Of a stretch of 64,000 bases of DNA, positions 47,170-59,619 are shown piece by piece; positions within the stretch are counted from its first letter, which is position 1; the number at the start of each line of letters is the position of its first letter. The notes beneath the pieces are model-generated. The model worked only from the letters and a program-made list of their open reading frames with translations, was not told the DNA's origin and ran no database searches. The translations under genes and the position numbers were made by a program. This DNA is from Luzula sylvatica (taxonomy: Eukaryota > Streptophyta > Magnoliopsida > Poales > Juncaceae): positions 43,800,215 through 43,864,214 of the forward strand of contig OX326961.1 in NCBI GenBank assembly GCA_946800325.1, given 5' to 3'.

Positions 47170-49119
47170 TCATGTTCCATTTCCATAGAATCTATGCATC
47201 TCCTTTTCCTGCAGCATTTCCAGCCTAATTGGCTCTTGACGGTAACCAGTATTCTGATCTGGCCTTCCCGCAAAAAAATGGTTTTGCATCGGCACGGGTC
47301 GAATTGCGCTAATTACATTTTGGGTATTATCGATACCGGGTCGACTGGACCCGCTACCCCGTTCAGCCGGCACGTCATGATTGTGTTTCCCTTCATATGT
47401 CGTGATAACGGCACGTAAATCCGTGGAGGCTCTCTCCACGTGTTTACGTACCGGACAACCTGTTGCCGTGCATTTGTAATAACTCCTGAAATATTCAAAG
47501 TATCCAATTAGAGATATGAGATATATTATAACAATTTGAAATCTAATGATTTCTAACCTTGGATTTGGATTGCCTTTGACAACCTTTTGGCCGTATTTTC
47601 TCCAACGGTAACCATCGACAAGGATATCTATGTCGCTCATGGTTTGTACCACCACTCTCGGTTCCTTCACCGTTCTATTTCCGGCTAAAGATTCATTTTC
47701 GCCTTCTCTCTTCCTGAGAAAAAAAGATGCCATAAACCAATTTAATCTAGAGAATTAGACAAATGTTAAATTGTATCGTTTTCAAATGATATAACGGAGA
47801 ATTTTAATTGAATTCCAGAATTTTAATTCTGGATTAGTACTAGATTTAGGATTTCTAATACTGCTTTTGGTGGTTGTTTTCGTGTATGTGAGATATTAGT
47901 CTGTGGTAAAAATTAGGGATTAGAATTCCAATGTTGGAATTTTATTCTCATAGTAATTGTAATATTTTCAATAAAAATGCAATAGATGTGGGACTTATGA
48001 GCAATCTCTATTTTTCTAAAATAAAATATAACGAAGAAACTAACCATCGTTTTGGTTCGTGTTCATCGTCGTCTCCATCCTGATTACTCCTCTCTGCATC
48101 TCCATCACCCAAAGAGGCCGAAGAGTCCTCAGGAGTCATGGCCGCATCAAAACTCGTGCTCGACCGGCCAGCAAACAAATGATCTGTTGTTTCTTGATGT
48201 GCCGATACTTGTGTTCCGAATAAACCACTCGAATTGGAGCTCGAGTTTCTTTTGGTTGCGAGAGGTTTCGGGTGATTATGTGTACCTTTGTAGACAATCT
48301 CTGTTATATGTCCATCTAACGATTTCTCGACCTTCTTCTTCGTTGGACAATTCGGGAAAGTACACTTGTAGTAACTCCTAGGGTTTTCGCTTGCTTTCAC
48401 TTGTTTTTGTCCGTACTTACGCCAATTGTACCCATCGTCAGACTTCCCTCTGTTTGAGGCTGGTTGCTCCGATTTGACATTGATTTGAGAAGAAAATCGA
48501 GTATGATTCTGTGGTTCCGGTTCGTGGGCTTCTTCCAGCTTTGGAATGTGATTTGCAAATGAAGAAGATGGAAAGATCGAGTTTTGGTCATTTCGAGGCT
48601 TCGTATTGGTGTCGAATGAGAAGTCTGAATATGCTCTATTTTCCTCTTTTAGACCTTGCTGAGAATTTGAAGTGTTGGCCTTGAAGTTATATCTTTGTCC
48701 TGGAAAAGCTCCAGTCGTGGGAGAAGGGAAGATCTATTGATCAAACACAACAAAAACCATTAATTTCAAAAATTAGAAGAGAACTAATTACTTCAAGAGA
48801 ATTGAATTCGTGTACTTACATTATTAGAAGAGGAGAAGAGAACTGGAGAGTCCAGTAGCTCAGCAGGACTGAGTCCAGGAGGGATTGCAAAATAAGAAGA
48901 AGGAGAAAAAGGAGACGGTGAGATGGGTAATGAAGGAGGCGGTGCAGACTTAAACTTGGGTACTCCTTCTCGACTATGAACCATCTTCGGCCTGTACTCA
49001 TCGCCAACTCCGGCGAGAAGATCAGAGAAACTAGGAGAAAACGAAGAAGGAGAAGAAGAGAAAGAAAACTTGCTGTTTGAAGTCGTCGTTTCGTGGCTTC
49101 CGTTCGAAGAAGCCGCCAT
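47170..49119 (-). CDS. Group I WRKY transcription factor (WRKY33/26-like)
   Basis: A nuclear transcription factor that binds W-box DNA (TTGAC core). Four exons (48820-49119, 48045-48733, 47558-47713, 47170-47485) join in phase to 486 aa. It has two WRKY domains: WRKYGQK at residues 204-210 with a C-X4-C...HNH zinc finger, and WRKYGQK at 367-373 with [14 protein letters not shown]...HNH. The intron inside the second domain after NPNPR (AG|GTTAGA) is the conserved group I position. The N-terminus is Ser/Pro-rich with [16 protein letters not shown] and, after exon 1, [13 protein letters not shown], the SP cluster that MAP kinases phosphorylate in WRKY33-type proteins. The ATG at 49119 lies in GCCGCCATGG context. 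Likely stress or defence responsive; the exact orthologue is not certain. Confidence 0.92.
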
Positions 49120-50249
49120 GGTTAGCAAGAACCAACGTGAGGAAATCCAAGAATTCTTTATGCGTGAAACAGCGAAGTCTTATGTATATACGTGAACAAG
49201 ATGTGTAGTAGTAGCTGGAGAGGAAGAAAGGAGGAAATGGCACGTAACTGAGATATTTACACGAGGACAAATATCCAAGGCAAGAAGAATGGAGGTGACT
49301 GCCCTACAATATATCCTCGTAGAATCCTGTATGACATGACGTCAATTTCTTAATGTTCAAGTCTAATGTTGCTTCTCGAAGTACTGCAATAATTATATAA
49401 TACTTTTTGTCGCATTTGACTTGTAATTTAATACGTAGCATTTTGTATTGTTATCAAAATCTAATTAAGGAAATTTGAGATATCTAAATCTGATTCAACT
49501 TTGATTTCAATTTTTTTATTACGTAAATACTTAACAAGTTGGATCAGAGTTTTTAATCCAAATTTTTCATATACCTAGTATATAATATATATTTCAAATA
49601 TTCTGAGTGGTTCGTGTCTAACGCATGGACGGATCTTAGTAGGGGTCAGAGGTACGGTCGGCCTCTCAAGATTTTCGCGAACATTGTATATATATAATGA
49701 TTCAATATATTTTATCAGTATAACAATGTAAAATTTACGGTTTGTCCTCCAAAAAAATCGCACAGTATAATTTTAAAACCAGTCTTTCATTTTGCCCCCC
49801 AAAAAATCATGTCAAGATTCGCCACTGGTCTTACGGACAAGAATCCGTCATGACTCTTCGTGATTATCATATTTTAATGTAATTTTAACTGATTTTTCAT
49901 TATATTTTAAAAACACAAGAGAAAATTACATGATTGTCTATTAAAAAAATTTGTATAATTTAATATGATTTTTATTAATATAAATATTTGTTCATAATTT
50001 TAAAATAATATAAAAATTAAAATGTAAATTTGTGCTATAAAAATTATTAATCATCGGATCAAAAATCGTATGAACGTATTATTGAAGTTGCCAGAAAATA
50101 AGACCTCTAACCTAGCCACCTAAAAAAGATAAAAAGAGAGAAAACTCTAGTTACTCGAATCTAGGAGGACATACTAGCGACTCCGGCGGCCTCTCTAATA
50201 ACAAATGTGAAGACAACGACAAATCTGCCTTCGTTTCACGCGAGATATT
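49120..50249. other. WRKY promoter and spacer with one decayed element
   Basis: Upstream of the WRKY gene. At about 49620-49830 lies an element related, in opposite orientation, to that at 35700 (GACGGATCTTAGTAGGGGTC, GTTTGTCCTCCAAAAAAATC). No other gene. Confidence 0.5.
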
Positions 50250-51537
50250 TTTTCAAAAGTTCGACAAAAATAGAGTTTATCGGTTGCAGCAGTTCCTAAT
50301 TCAATGATTGCCTGTGTTGTTCTTTTGTTCATTGAATTCACCATCGTTCCTCGACTTGAACAATGCCTCGTTGACTCGTTGTAGTGATTCGTCAGTTTTT
50401 CCTTTTCGGAACCTTCCCCTTCTTGATTTCGAATTCGACTTTTGCATCTTGCATGAAGAAGACCGAGGGACTCAAGGAATATTCGAATTTGGATTTAAAT
50501 TGTATGATCATTTGTATTGTTAATTTAGTTTTTAATTTTCTTGTATTTCAAGATGTACTAGGTTTATATAAATGTATATCTACGGACACACGAGTAAATC
50601 GATTTTATCCGGATGATTGTAATACTCGTATGATTTCATCATGCATGACAATTGATTATATAAATGTATATCTACGGACATTTGAAGAGCAAGAAAAAGT
50701 TGTATGAACGTGAAATTTTTTTGGAGGTTTCCCATTATGAATAGGCTAATTTTAAGTATATTCTTGAACATATGACCCGTTATGCTAGTGATGGTTTATT
50801 ATTTATTTTATTCCGACGACTTTAAGCAAAATTAATAAATTATGGCCGTTATACAAATTCAGTTTTAAAAAATAAATTATGACTAATTATTAAAACATCC
50901 TTATTTTATAATATAATATTTTTAATTAAAAAACTAAAACTATATGTATGATAATGAAATAACACATATTATATGATAATGAAATAACACATATTACATA
51001 TTGGATATGTTTAATATTATTATATGTGTACGAATATTATATATAACATTATATAATTTTATATAACAGTTATATAATATTATATTTATATAATGATATA
51101 ACAATGTGTATATAATATAATTTTATTTATATAACAATAATATTGTATTTATATAATGATATAATGACGTGGAGGGAGATTAATCTACTTAATGAAGTAC
51201 ACACGTTTTGGTACTTAATGTTTTTAAACCATTAAATTTGCATTGAAATTTGTGCGTTTAATGATGTGCACAAAATTTCATGATCATCATGAAAAACACA
51301 AATCTCAATGCAAATTTAATGACTAAAAAATATTAAGAACCAAAACTTCGGTATTTAATTAAGTAGGTTAGTCTTCCTCAATGATGTGTATAAAATATAA
51401 TTTTATATATACATATAATATTATTATATGGATAAAAAAATATATTTTAATATTATTAACAATATATTATATTCACATAATACATAATAGTATTAATAAT
51501 AGTATTATAATAATATAATAATATTAGATGTACTATT
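50250..51537 (+). repeat. 1.3 kb direct repeat, left copy
   Basis: Closely matches 54765-56035 throughout: CGACAAAAATAGAGTTTATC at the start, GATGTACTATT at the end, with scattered substitutions and a few small insertions (for example near 50565-50605). Each copy contains a short open frame (50308 and 54819, about 71 codons, CSLNSPSFLDLNNASL) of unknown nature and one family A MITE. Similarity stops abruptly at 51537. Confidence 0.9.
51172..51379. mobile_element. Mutator-like MITE, family A copy 3
   Basis: Ends GAGGGAGATTAATCTACTTA and GGTTAGTCTTCCTC are inverted. Flanks are AATGACGTG (51163-51171) and AATGATGTG (51380-51388), one mismatch. It lies within the left copy of the 1.3 kb repeat. 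Confidence 0.9.
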
Positions 51538-52954
51538 CAACTTCTCCTTCTCAAGGAGAGATCGCAAATTTAAATTGTTTGAAGACATTTTTCTACATGG
51601 AATAAAATGTGCAAAATTAATACATTTATAGATGATAACATTTATGTTTTAGTTCATTTAAAATACTCCCACTATTTTTATCAAATCAACAACCCTCACT
51701 GTGTTGGTTCGGATACATTCCAACTACATGTACCATAGTGGCTCAAGATCCATATTTCGCAAAATCCTAAGTGTGCTTTGGCTCGTCTCAGAATTTTGTT
51801 ATTTATGTAGGATCAAATCCAATTACATCTCCATGCAACTCTTGAGATCATTTATGAGATCGTGGTTTTTTAGTCCAACTCAAAATCCATGTGTGTACAT
51901 ATCTCATATTATGCCCTAAGTTCAAGTCCGACTTGCTACTTAGTTAAGTACTAACCATAACTGATTATCATCCAATTAATCTACCAACACACCCAGATTT
52001 GGCATGACCTATGTCGGTAATTAATCAATGCATATTCTCCCGCCAACTATATAAGCTCACACACCCAGCTTTGGCATGACCCATTTGAGTGATATAAAGG
52101 CCCTGAGAATTTCATAATATGGGAGGCATTTTCTCAACTTAATAATTAGTAGAGGGATTTCTAATTTATTTATCACATGTAAAAGCATATCACATCACAC
52201 ATCACACATCACACATCACATAATAATTAAATGATATAGCATGACCATGATCTTTATAAGCCACTATAAAAATCTATAATTAATTACTTATAATGAACTC
52301 ATTCATTATAACAGTGGATGTGGCAATGAATTCCTTCATCATGTGACCGGTTATGGCGATGAGCTTCTTCATCATGTGATCGGTTGTGGTGATGAACTCC
52401 TTCATCTTCATTTAAATAAAATAACAACCTATTCTACTTTTACAACTTGGACAACTCACCGGTCGCCATAAATTAAATTTACAACTTGGACAACTCACCG
52501 GTCGCCATAAATTAAATTTACAACATGCAATCACATCATTCAATCACAACACAAATTTTTTGGCCATGCTATATCATATATCGTTGAATTATAAAATACA
52601 TATATACATTTCGACTAATACATATGCAATAATCTCCACGTGAGTCCGTCCATATTCTGTTTGAACAGAATAATATCCTAGTTCAAACAGAATAATATCC
52701 TGCATCTTATGCAATAAATCTCAGCGTGAGACAATGCACTTTCTGTTTGAACATAATAATATCCTCGTTCAAACATAATAATATCCTGCATCTTATGCAA
52801 TAATATTTTGCATCTCATGCAATAAATCTCTGCGTGAGACAATGCACCTTCTTATGCATCATATCAATCAAAAATACATATGTAGTTTTATAATTCTCAG
52901 AAACTCTAAACTAGTACATCTAATATACTAAATCGATCTAATAAATGATACATG
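51538..52954 (-). mobile_element. Truncated retroelement internal region (non-coding)
   Basis: Sequence between the left repeat and a tRNA-iMet-type primer binding site at 52955-52968. No gag or pol was recognised. It is rich in short tandem repeats: a 39-bp unit twice at 52442-52520, ATCACAC heptamers at 52189-52222, about 36-bp diverged units at 52310-52410, and GTTCAAACAGAATAATATCC units at 52660-52800 that recur in the LTR near 53466. It ends abruptly at the repeat border. Confidence 0.55.
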
Positions 52955-52968
52955 TGGCTCTGATACCA
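52955..52968 (-). other. Primer binding site (tRNA-iMet complementary)
   Basis: On the minus strand this reads TGGTATCAGAGCCA, the standard initiator-Met tRNA complement used by plant LTR retrotransposons. It is one base away from the LTR end (TAACA). Confidence 0.9.
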
Positions 52969-52969
52969 C

Positions 52970-54638
52970 TGTTAGGAATTCGGGCAACCATATTGCACAG
53001 CGGAACTTACCTGAACCCCTTAAGCCATGGATTTGTGTACCGCTAATTAGATACGAAGGAAGAGTTTCAAAAATTTCACCTCAGATTTAGTTCAAATCTG
53101 GTTGAAGGAAGCTTGCAGAGATCACGTTGGTGTGCTCGAACCGGCACCACCCTCTATCGGTATCCACACGCGACTCGTCTAGACTGGATGTGAAGACCTC
53201 CGATGCTAGTCGGATCCTTCCTCCCTTCAGAAAATCTACTTGGCTTCTCTTTTCTTTCACAAAGAAATTCTGCCTCAAAGATTGAATCAATCTCCTTCAT
53301 AAAGAGGTTTGGTGTGTATTAATAATCAAGTGAAAAACTTTTAGGATTCCAAATCAAGTGAAAAACTCTTAGGATTCCAACCCCAAAAATATCTTCTTCA
53401 AATGAATGATATACTGGGTATTAATACAATGCATCCATACATGCATGTAGCATTCAATTAATGCTTTACACCTTCTGTTCGAACAGAATAATATCCTCGT
53501 TCGAACAGAATAATATCCTCGTTCAAACTGAATAATATCTATGTATTTGATTTTCTGTGTCCAGTCCAAACTTGTCTTTGTGTGTGACTCTATAGCTTTA
53601 TTTAATGTTGGCAGCATATTAAATCTCTATTTAAATATGCAAATCATAATTGGCCTCTAGCAAGGCATTATGACTACCCAAATTAAATAAATGATTTGTG
53701 ATCATAACCTATTTATCAAATAGACAAATTACTAGCTCTCTTGTTCATATGATATATGTTGATCAAAGGCATGGTGAAATGTCATTCTTTCTAAATCAAC
53801 TTAACTCTTTCCCGATAGAGAATTAGATTGAATATTCAATTAATATTAACAACACATGTTAATCTTATTGAGCGTGGCCACGCATTTCCTTCAATCCTAA
53901 TTCATCAGGGGGCCTTGAGAGATATCTCTTTCAATCATGAAAGGAACAATTTCCATCTTGGTTATTCACATCCTCCAACATGCTTCATGTAATACCCAAT
54001 GATGATCTTGATTACCCGGTTAAAGATAACAAAGAAACATATCTAAGTATCACAATTCACAGGTGAGAAATTTAATGATAACCTCAGGTCAAAGAACTAA
54101 AATTCTATTTGTTTATGAGAATATATATAATGACAATAACCATGTATATTCTCATAAGTTGGTCAGTCCAATATGTAGTCTCTAATACATATCTATATTT
54201 CATATTTGACATCACTACATCTCTATGTATTCCATGTCCATGATCAGTAAAACATAATCATCTCATATGCGAATATCCTGGTGTACATATATATTCTATT
54301 TCCTTAGACATTTATATCTCTATATACATCATATATATGACCAGGGACATTTAGAATCGTATTACGTTCATTGATACAGTTTTACTATCATAATCACATA
54401 TTATGATGATGTATAAACTAGTAATACAATTCAAGGCTTATTCACATATTCCTAAATATGTTAAATAACCAGTACACGTATTAAATGAAACTTTAATTCA
54501 ATATTAAAATATTAGATCAACAAACATAAATAATAATAATCATTCATTTACATACAAGCTAAACAGTTCAGCCTAGGGTATTATTTAGTTCAGCCCAGGG
54601 CATTATTTCATTCAGCCTAGGGCATTATTTCCTTCACA
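52970..54638 (-). mobile_element. LTR of a retrotransposon (1669 bp)
   Basis: On the minus strand it starts TGTGAAGGAAATAATGCCC and ends CGAATTCCTAACA, the 5'-TG...CA-3' form, followed by the primer binding site, so it is a 5' LTR pointing left. Its start carries a 23-bp unit (TTCAGCCTAGGGCATTATTT) in triplicate at 54565-54632. No second LTR is present in the window, so the element is truncated. Confidence 0.75.
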
Positions 54639-54764
54639 AAGTTGATTAAGATACCGACAAGTGAGTTGAAGCAATTGCCGCATCGCCAAATCGTAATATT
54701 ATGGAATCGAGAGGACGATGATTCTAGCAGCGAGGATCGGACCGAGGCGGAGGATTTGTTTTTT

Positions 54765-56035
54765 CTAAAGTCCGACAAAAATAGGGTTTATCGGTTGCAG
54801 CAGTTCCTAATTCAATGATTGCCTATGTTGTTCTTTTGTTCATTGAATTCACCATCGTTCCTCGACTTGAACAATGCCTCGTTGACTCGTTGTAGTGATT
54901 CGTCAGTTTTCCCTTTTCGGAACCTTCCCCTTCTTGATTTCGAATTCGACTTTTGCATCTTGCATGAAGAAGACCGAGGGACTCAAGGAATATTCGAATT
55001 TGGATTTAAATTGTATGATCGTTTGTATTGTTAATTTAGTTTTTAATTTTCTTGTATTTCAACATGTACTAGGTTTTTCGGCGTTAGTATGTAGCTGCTG
55101 TCGATCCACACACACACACGAGTAAATCGATTTTATCCGGATGATTGTAATACTCGTATGATTTCATCATGCATGACAATTGATTACATAAATGTATTTC
55201 TATGGACATTTGAAGAGCAAGAAAAAGTTATATGGACGTGAAAGAATTTTGGAGGTTGCCCATTATGAATAGGCTAATTTTAAGTATATTCTTGAACATA
55301 TGACCCGTTATGTTGGTGATGGTTTATTAATTATTTTATTCCGACGACTTTATGCAAAATTAATAAATTATGGCCGTTATACAAATTCAGTTTTAAAAAA
55401 TAAATTATGACTAATAATTAAAACATCCTTATGTTATAATATGATATTTTTAATTAAAAAACTAAAACTATATGTATGATAATGAAATAACACATATTAC
55501 ATATAGGATATGTTTAATATTATTATATGTGTACGAATATTATATATAACATTATATAATTTTATATAACAGTTATATAATATTATATTTATATAATGAT
55601 ATAACAATGTGTATATAATATAATTTTATTTATATAACAATAATATTGTATTTATATAATGATATAATGATGTGGAGGGAGATTAATCTACTTAATTAAG
55701 TACACACGCTTTGGTACTTAATGTTTTTAAACCATTGAATTTGCATTGAAATTTGTGCGTTTAATGATGTGCACAAATTTCATGATCATCATGAAAATCA
55801 CAAATCTCAATGCAAATTCAATGACTAAAAAATATTAAGAACCAAAACTTCGGTATTTAATTAATTAGGTTAGCCTTCCTCAATGATGTGTATACAATAT
55901 AATTTTATATATACATATAATATTATTATATGGATAAAAAATATATTTTAATATTATTAACAATATATTATATTCACATAATACATAATAGTATTAATAA
56001 TAGTATTATAATAATATAATAATATTAGATGTACT
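54765..56035 (+). repeat. 1.3 kb direct repeat, right copy
   Basis: Partner of 50250-51537, in the same orientation. It differs by point changes and by a CACACACACA stretch near 55109. After 56035 the flank (ATATTATTATTGTAG) is unlike that of the left copy. Confidence 0.9.
55675..55881. mobile_element. Mutator-like MITE, family A copy 4, perfect 9-bp TSD
   Basis: Ends GAGGGAGATTAATCTACTTA and GGTTAGCCTTCCTC. The duplication AATGATGTG is exact at 55666-55674 and 55882-55890. It is in the same position inside the 1.3 kb repeat as copy 3, so it predates that duplication. Confidence 0.93.
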
Positions 56036-57805
56036 ATTATATTATTATTGTAGTTTAAAATTAAATCCACCAACATCATTTATTGTGATATTAGCATAAC
56101 AAATACCGGATTTGAAATTAGGAAAGAAAAAAAAACATTACGGAATTTCGAACTCGAAAAATAAATACCGCGCTAACACCGACAAACCAAGGTTGCATAT
56201 GTAAGAACACTTGTGCTGAATGTCTTCCATATGCACAAGCTTTAACAAATTGGTAATTTGTTGATATTTCATCTCATGTCAGTAATAATGAATAATGATT
56301 ATTCCGAGTACAAAGATGAAAAAATGGTCCTCGTCAACAATATCAATTATATATCAATTAACTATTAATTATATTATTAATTATCATGTGTTAATTAGGA
56401 TAAAGAGGGATGTGGAATTGAAACAAAAGTTCACCTACGACTTTTGAGCATGAATCAAGTCCCCAATCGAATTATTATTATTGTGGATCGGATTTATACA
56501 ACTCGAATACATACACAACAAAAATGAAATGTTGGGTTTAATGGATTATTTTTGCTCCCCATGACGTGCCGAACAAGAATCGATTCGATTCATGTTATCA
56601 ATTCGCTCAGAACTTACTTTGGTTCCACAGCTGATTTGTCAATGATGTGAAAACAGCTCCACTTCATTTTCACACAATATGACCCGTGAACCCTGATCAG
56701 GGACTGGTCCAGGAATAACAGAGTCCCCTCCAGGCTCCCCCTACGAAATCATAAACGATGTACAATAGTATATTTATAACATCATACATTAATTTAAAAT
56801 ATATACGAGTGAAGATAAAATATAAATATATATATATATATGTTAATTTGGTTAGAATGATTGTATAGAATCTACAGAGAGATCCGAGGAGAGTGGTTTG
56901 GTGGTTCAAATTCAAAACCCGTTTCTTTGACTACAAATGGCGGCTCAGCAGCTTCGCGGAAGCTAGTATACCCAGCTCCACATCGTCTCCATTCAAATGA
57001 AACCGGAGACGTTATGTTTCTTTAAAAATGTTAATATTTCCAGACAGGAGACGTATAATATAAGAATAAACGGAGAGGAAACAAAAACAAACTTGACAGA
57101 TGTGCTCTCACGATATCTCATTAACTCTTTGCCGTCAAAGTATTGTTATATTACAAATGACGTATAATACCCTCGTAAATCTGTAATTAACATGGACAAT
57201 ACAAGGGTAAAGCAGTCATTTGGAGTTGATAATCTAGTTTAGTCACTTGCGTGTAATCCGGTCCGCTTACGTCTTATCCATCTTATGCCGTTCAGATTTT
57301 GCCACGTGTTCATCTTCACGTTATCATCGCAAATCTGTTGGGACTTTTTAAAATAAATCCAAGTTTATTTAATTTTATAATAATCAATCGAGTATATCTA
57401 TTATTGACCTGGTAATCTAAGAAAACATAAATTAAGAAAACATGATTAAGATGGTTTATTAAGTCGGTAACAAAGTTATAAATGTATTTATCACAAGATA
57501 ACACTAAAAAAATACATGAAAGCAACTATAAAATAGTGACTGCTTCGAACAATGGACAATTAAACAGCTAAAATTGGTTGAAAATTAGGTTTATTGTTGG
57601 AAAAAAAATACTACAAAAATTAATTTTGCAAATACGCATATTTATTGTACGAAGAAACAAAGAAAGGCGAGATATCTGCAAGAAAAAAGATCAAGAAATA
57701 ATTGAGCGAGGTATAATTACAACGAAAATATACACGATGAAATTAATGTTTAAAATGTGAAAAACATACTTTCAAATTCTTGGATAGGTTTGTATTATGC
57801 ATAAC
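56036..57805. other. Intergenic, nothing recognised
   Basis: AT-rich spacer. An ATGGCGGCTCAGCAG near 56939 looks gene-like but hits a TAG after nine codons. No RNA gene or complete repeat was seen. Confidence 0.5.
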
Positions 57806-58628
57806 CTATTCCGAATCCGAGTCGCTAGCATTATAACCTACGAATTTGCAAATAGGAAATAATTTCCATTAATCAAGGAAAATTAAGAGACATAATGATT
57901 CGATTTTCTTTTACTAAGATATATACATAGAGAATCGTTACGAACCTGGCCACTTATCTTGAACCCTCCAAACTCCATTTCGATGTTTCGATGCTTTTTC
58001 AATCCAAATCTTGGCCTGAAACAAATTTATCATTAATTTTGAGAATTATGTTTGGAGATTAGATATTAATATTAACCTACGAAAGAACAAATTTGCTCCT
58101 AAATTACTTGTAATAACATACTTCAAATATTGAATAGAATTTCCCAAAAATATAGCAAGTGATATCCAATCTTTAAATTCGAAAAAACGTAATCTATGGT
58201 CTTGAAGCAAAAAATGGCCTGAAATTGCACAATTGAGATAATAATCAGAGAAAAGATCTGACCTTTTGTTCATTTTTGGGAACACCATATCCACTCTGAT
58301 ACATCTGAGCAACCAACACTTGCATGGCGACATCTCCAGCTCGAGCTTCCTTGAGCGTGTCTAGAAACCACCGTTTCACACAGTCTGACACCGCCTCCGA
58401 CAACGGCGTCCGCTCCCCACGCGAGTACCGAGCCTCCATTCCGTGCAATTCGGCAGGAGCAACGGCGGCTTGGGAAGAAGAAGAAGAAGAAAGAGGAGGG
58501 GAAATAACGGATTTAGATTTGTAAGACTGGTTCGGATTCGGATTATTTTTGTTTTTGATGCGGATCCGCTCGGCGGCGACGCGGGCGTAAATCTCAAGAC
58601 TCGCCGCAGTGGGAAGCCGCTTGGCCAT
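57806..58628 (-). CDS. Small Sel1-like repeat protein
   Basis: Three exons (58263-58628, 57946-58015, 57806-57837) join in phase to 155 aa. It starts MAKRLPTAASLEIYARVAAE, has a Ser-rich low-complexity linker (PPLSSSSSSQAAVAPAE), then one Sel1-type helical repeat: AGDVAMQVLVAQMYQSGYGV..., followed by AKIWIEKASKHR. The C-terminus is acidic, NASDSDSE. Short plant proteins of this type with a single Sel1/TPR-like motif are conserved but uncharacterised; a scaffold role can only be inferred. The last exon is only ten codons and was placed by a TTCGTAG acceptor, matching phase and the conserved PGYNASDSDS end. Confidence 0.82.
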
Positions 58629-59182
58629 AAAAGGTTGAAAGGACCTTGTAACAATTTTACCAAAAATTGAGTACCAGAAAGGAAATAATTATTTTCAGTG
58701 CGTGTGTATTTTACACACTTGTCAGTGGTGATAAGCACCACGCAACTTAAAACACGCACTCAACCCGCACTGTATTTAATTTCCAAATTTACCTTTGATA
58801 TGCATTAATTACTCGCTTAATTATATTAATTACTTTCCAATTAATGACCTGCGGGTTGATTGCGGGATTTTTAGTGGGTGGTGTGTAGATTTATTGCTTG
58901 TTTTTATTGCTGGGCGACCGGGACGGGTCATAATTCCACGATCGTGCACACCGTGTAACCTGTACACTGTATAACTGTTTTATGGGTCCCATATTTCAGT
59001 GAGAAATAATTTACTATTATGAACTGTATAATTGGTGGAAACCTCGGAGGATTTGTTCGCTACCCGAAAGGATGCACGGAACTGGCCATAGTGAATATAC
59101 AATCAAGGAGGCCTTTACGGCTGAAATGTAATTTCGGCCTTTTATAGTAAAGCCCAATAATCTGTAAAGCTTTTTATACTGA

Positions 59183-59218
<36 letters not shown>

Positions 59219-59619
59219 GGCACCGGAGACGCCGGAGAGAAAGAGGAGGAAGATCCAATTTATGTAGGTAGCTCTGAATCTTTTCGATTTCCTTTCTTTC
59301 TGCTCGATTTCTTTTCGTATTTGAAATGAAGGGAATTGAAGTAGAACTTATCGATTTTAGTCTTTAGGAATATCAAACGATTGATTTAAACAATTATTTC
59401 CTCAAATTTGTAATTCAGCTTTACAATCGAACATGGATAAACTCCGTTTCAATAAAACGAGATTTAATTAAAAAAAAAATAAAACGAGATTAGTCCTATC
59501 ATAATTCATATACAATCTCGAGATCAATGTCAGTGTTAATTACAAATTTCACCTTAAAAAGGAAGATTTTATCAGCATTATTTCAATTTTTTTCTGAATT
59601 TCATCATTCCGTTTCATAT
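58629..59619. other. Promoter of the Sel1-like gene and SCAR 3' region
   Basis: A (GA)n microsatellite at 59186-59214 precedes a GC-rich stretch (59215-59255). A short plus-strand frame through the GA repeat has a donor-like end but no recognisable continuation. No other feature. Confidence 0.5.

Noticed and set aside
48397..48591. Possible frameshift in the WRKY gene near the first WRKY domain
   Set aside because: Reading the correct frame gives an unbroken [11 protein letters not shown]...[11 protein letters not shown]; the alternative frame is a shadow.
50308..50523. Duplicated 71-codon frame (also at 54819) as a gene
   Set aside because: It lies inside the repeated block, has no recognised family and no clear splice context; treated as repeat content.
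52970..54638. Intact LTR retrotransposon
   Set aside because: Only one LTR and a primer site are present; no gag, pol or second LTR is in the window.
56939..56970. ATGGCGGCTCAGCAG start in a GC-rich patch
   Set aside because: A stop codon follows after nine codons and no donor precedes it.
59185..59272. Plus-strand exon through the (GA)n tract
   Set aside because: The peptide is RERER text; the continuation would run into the 3' end of SCAR on the other strand.
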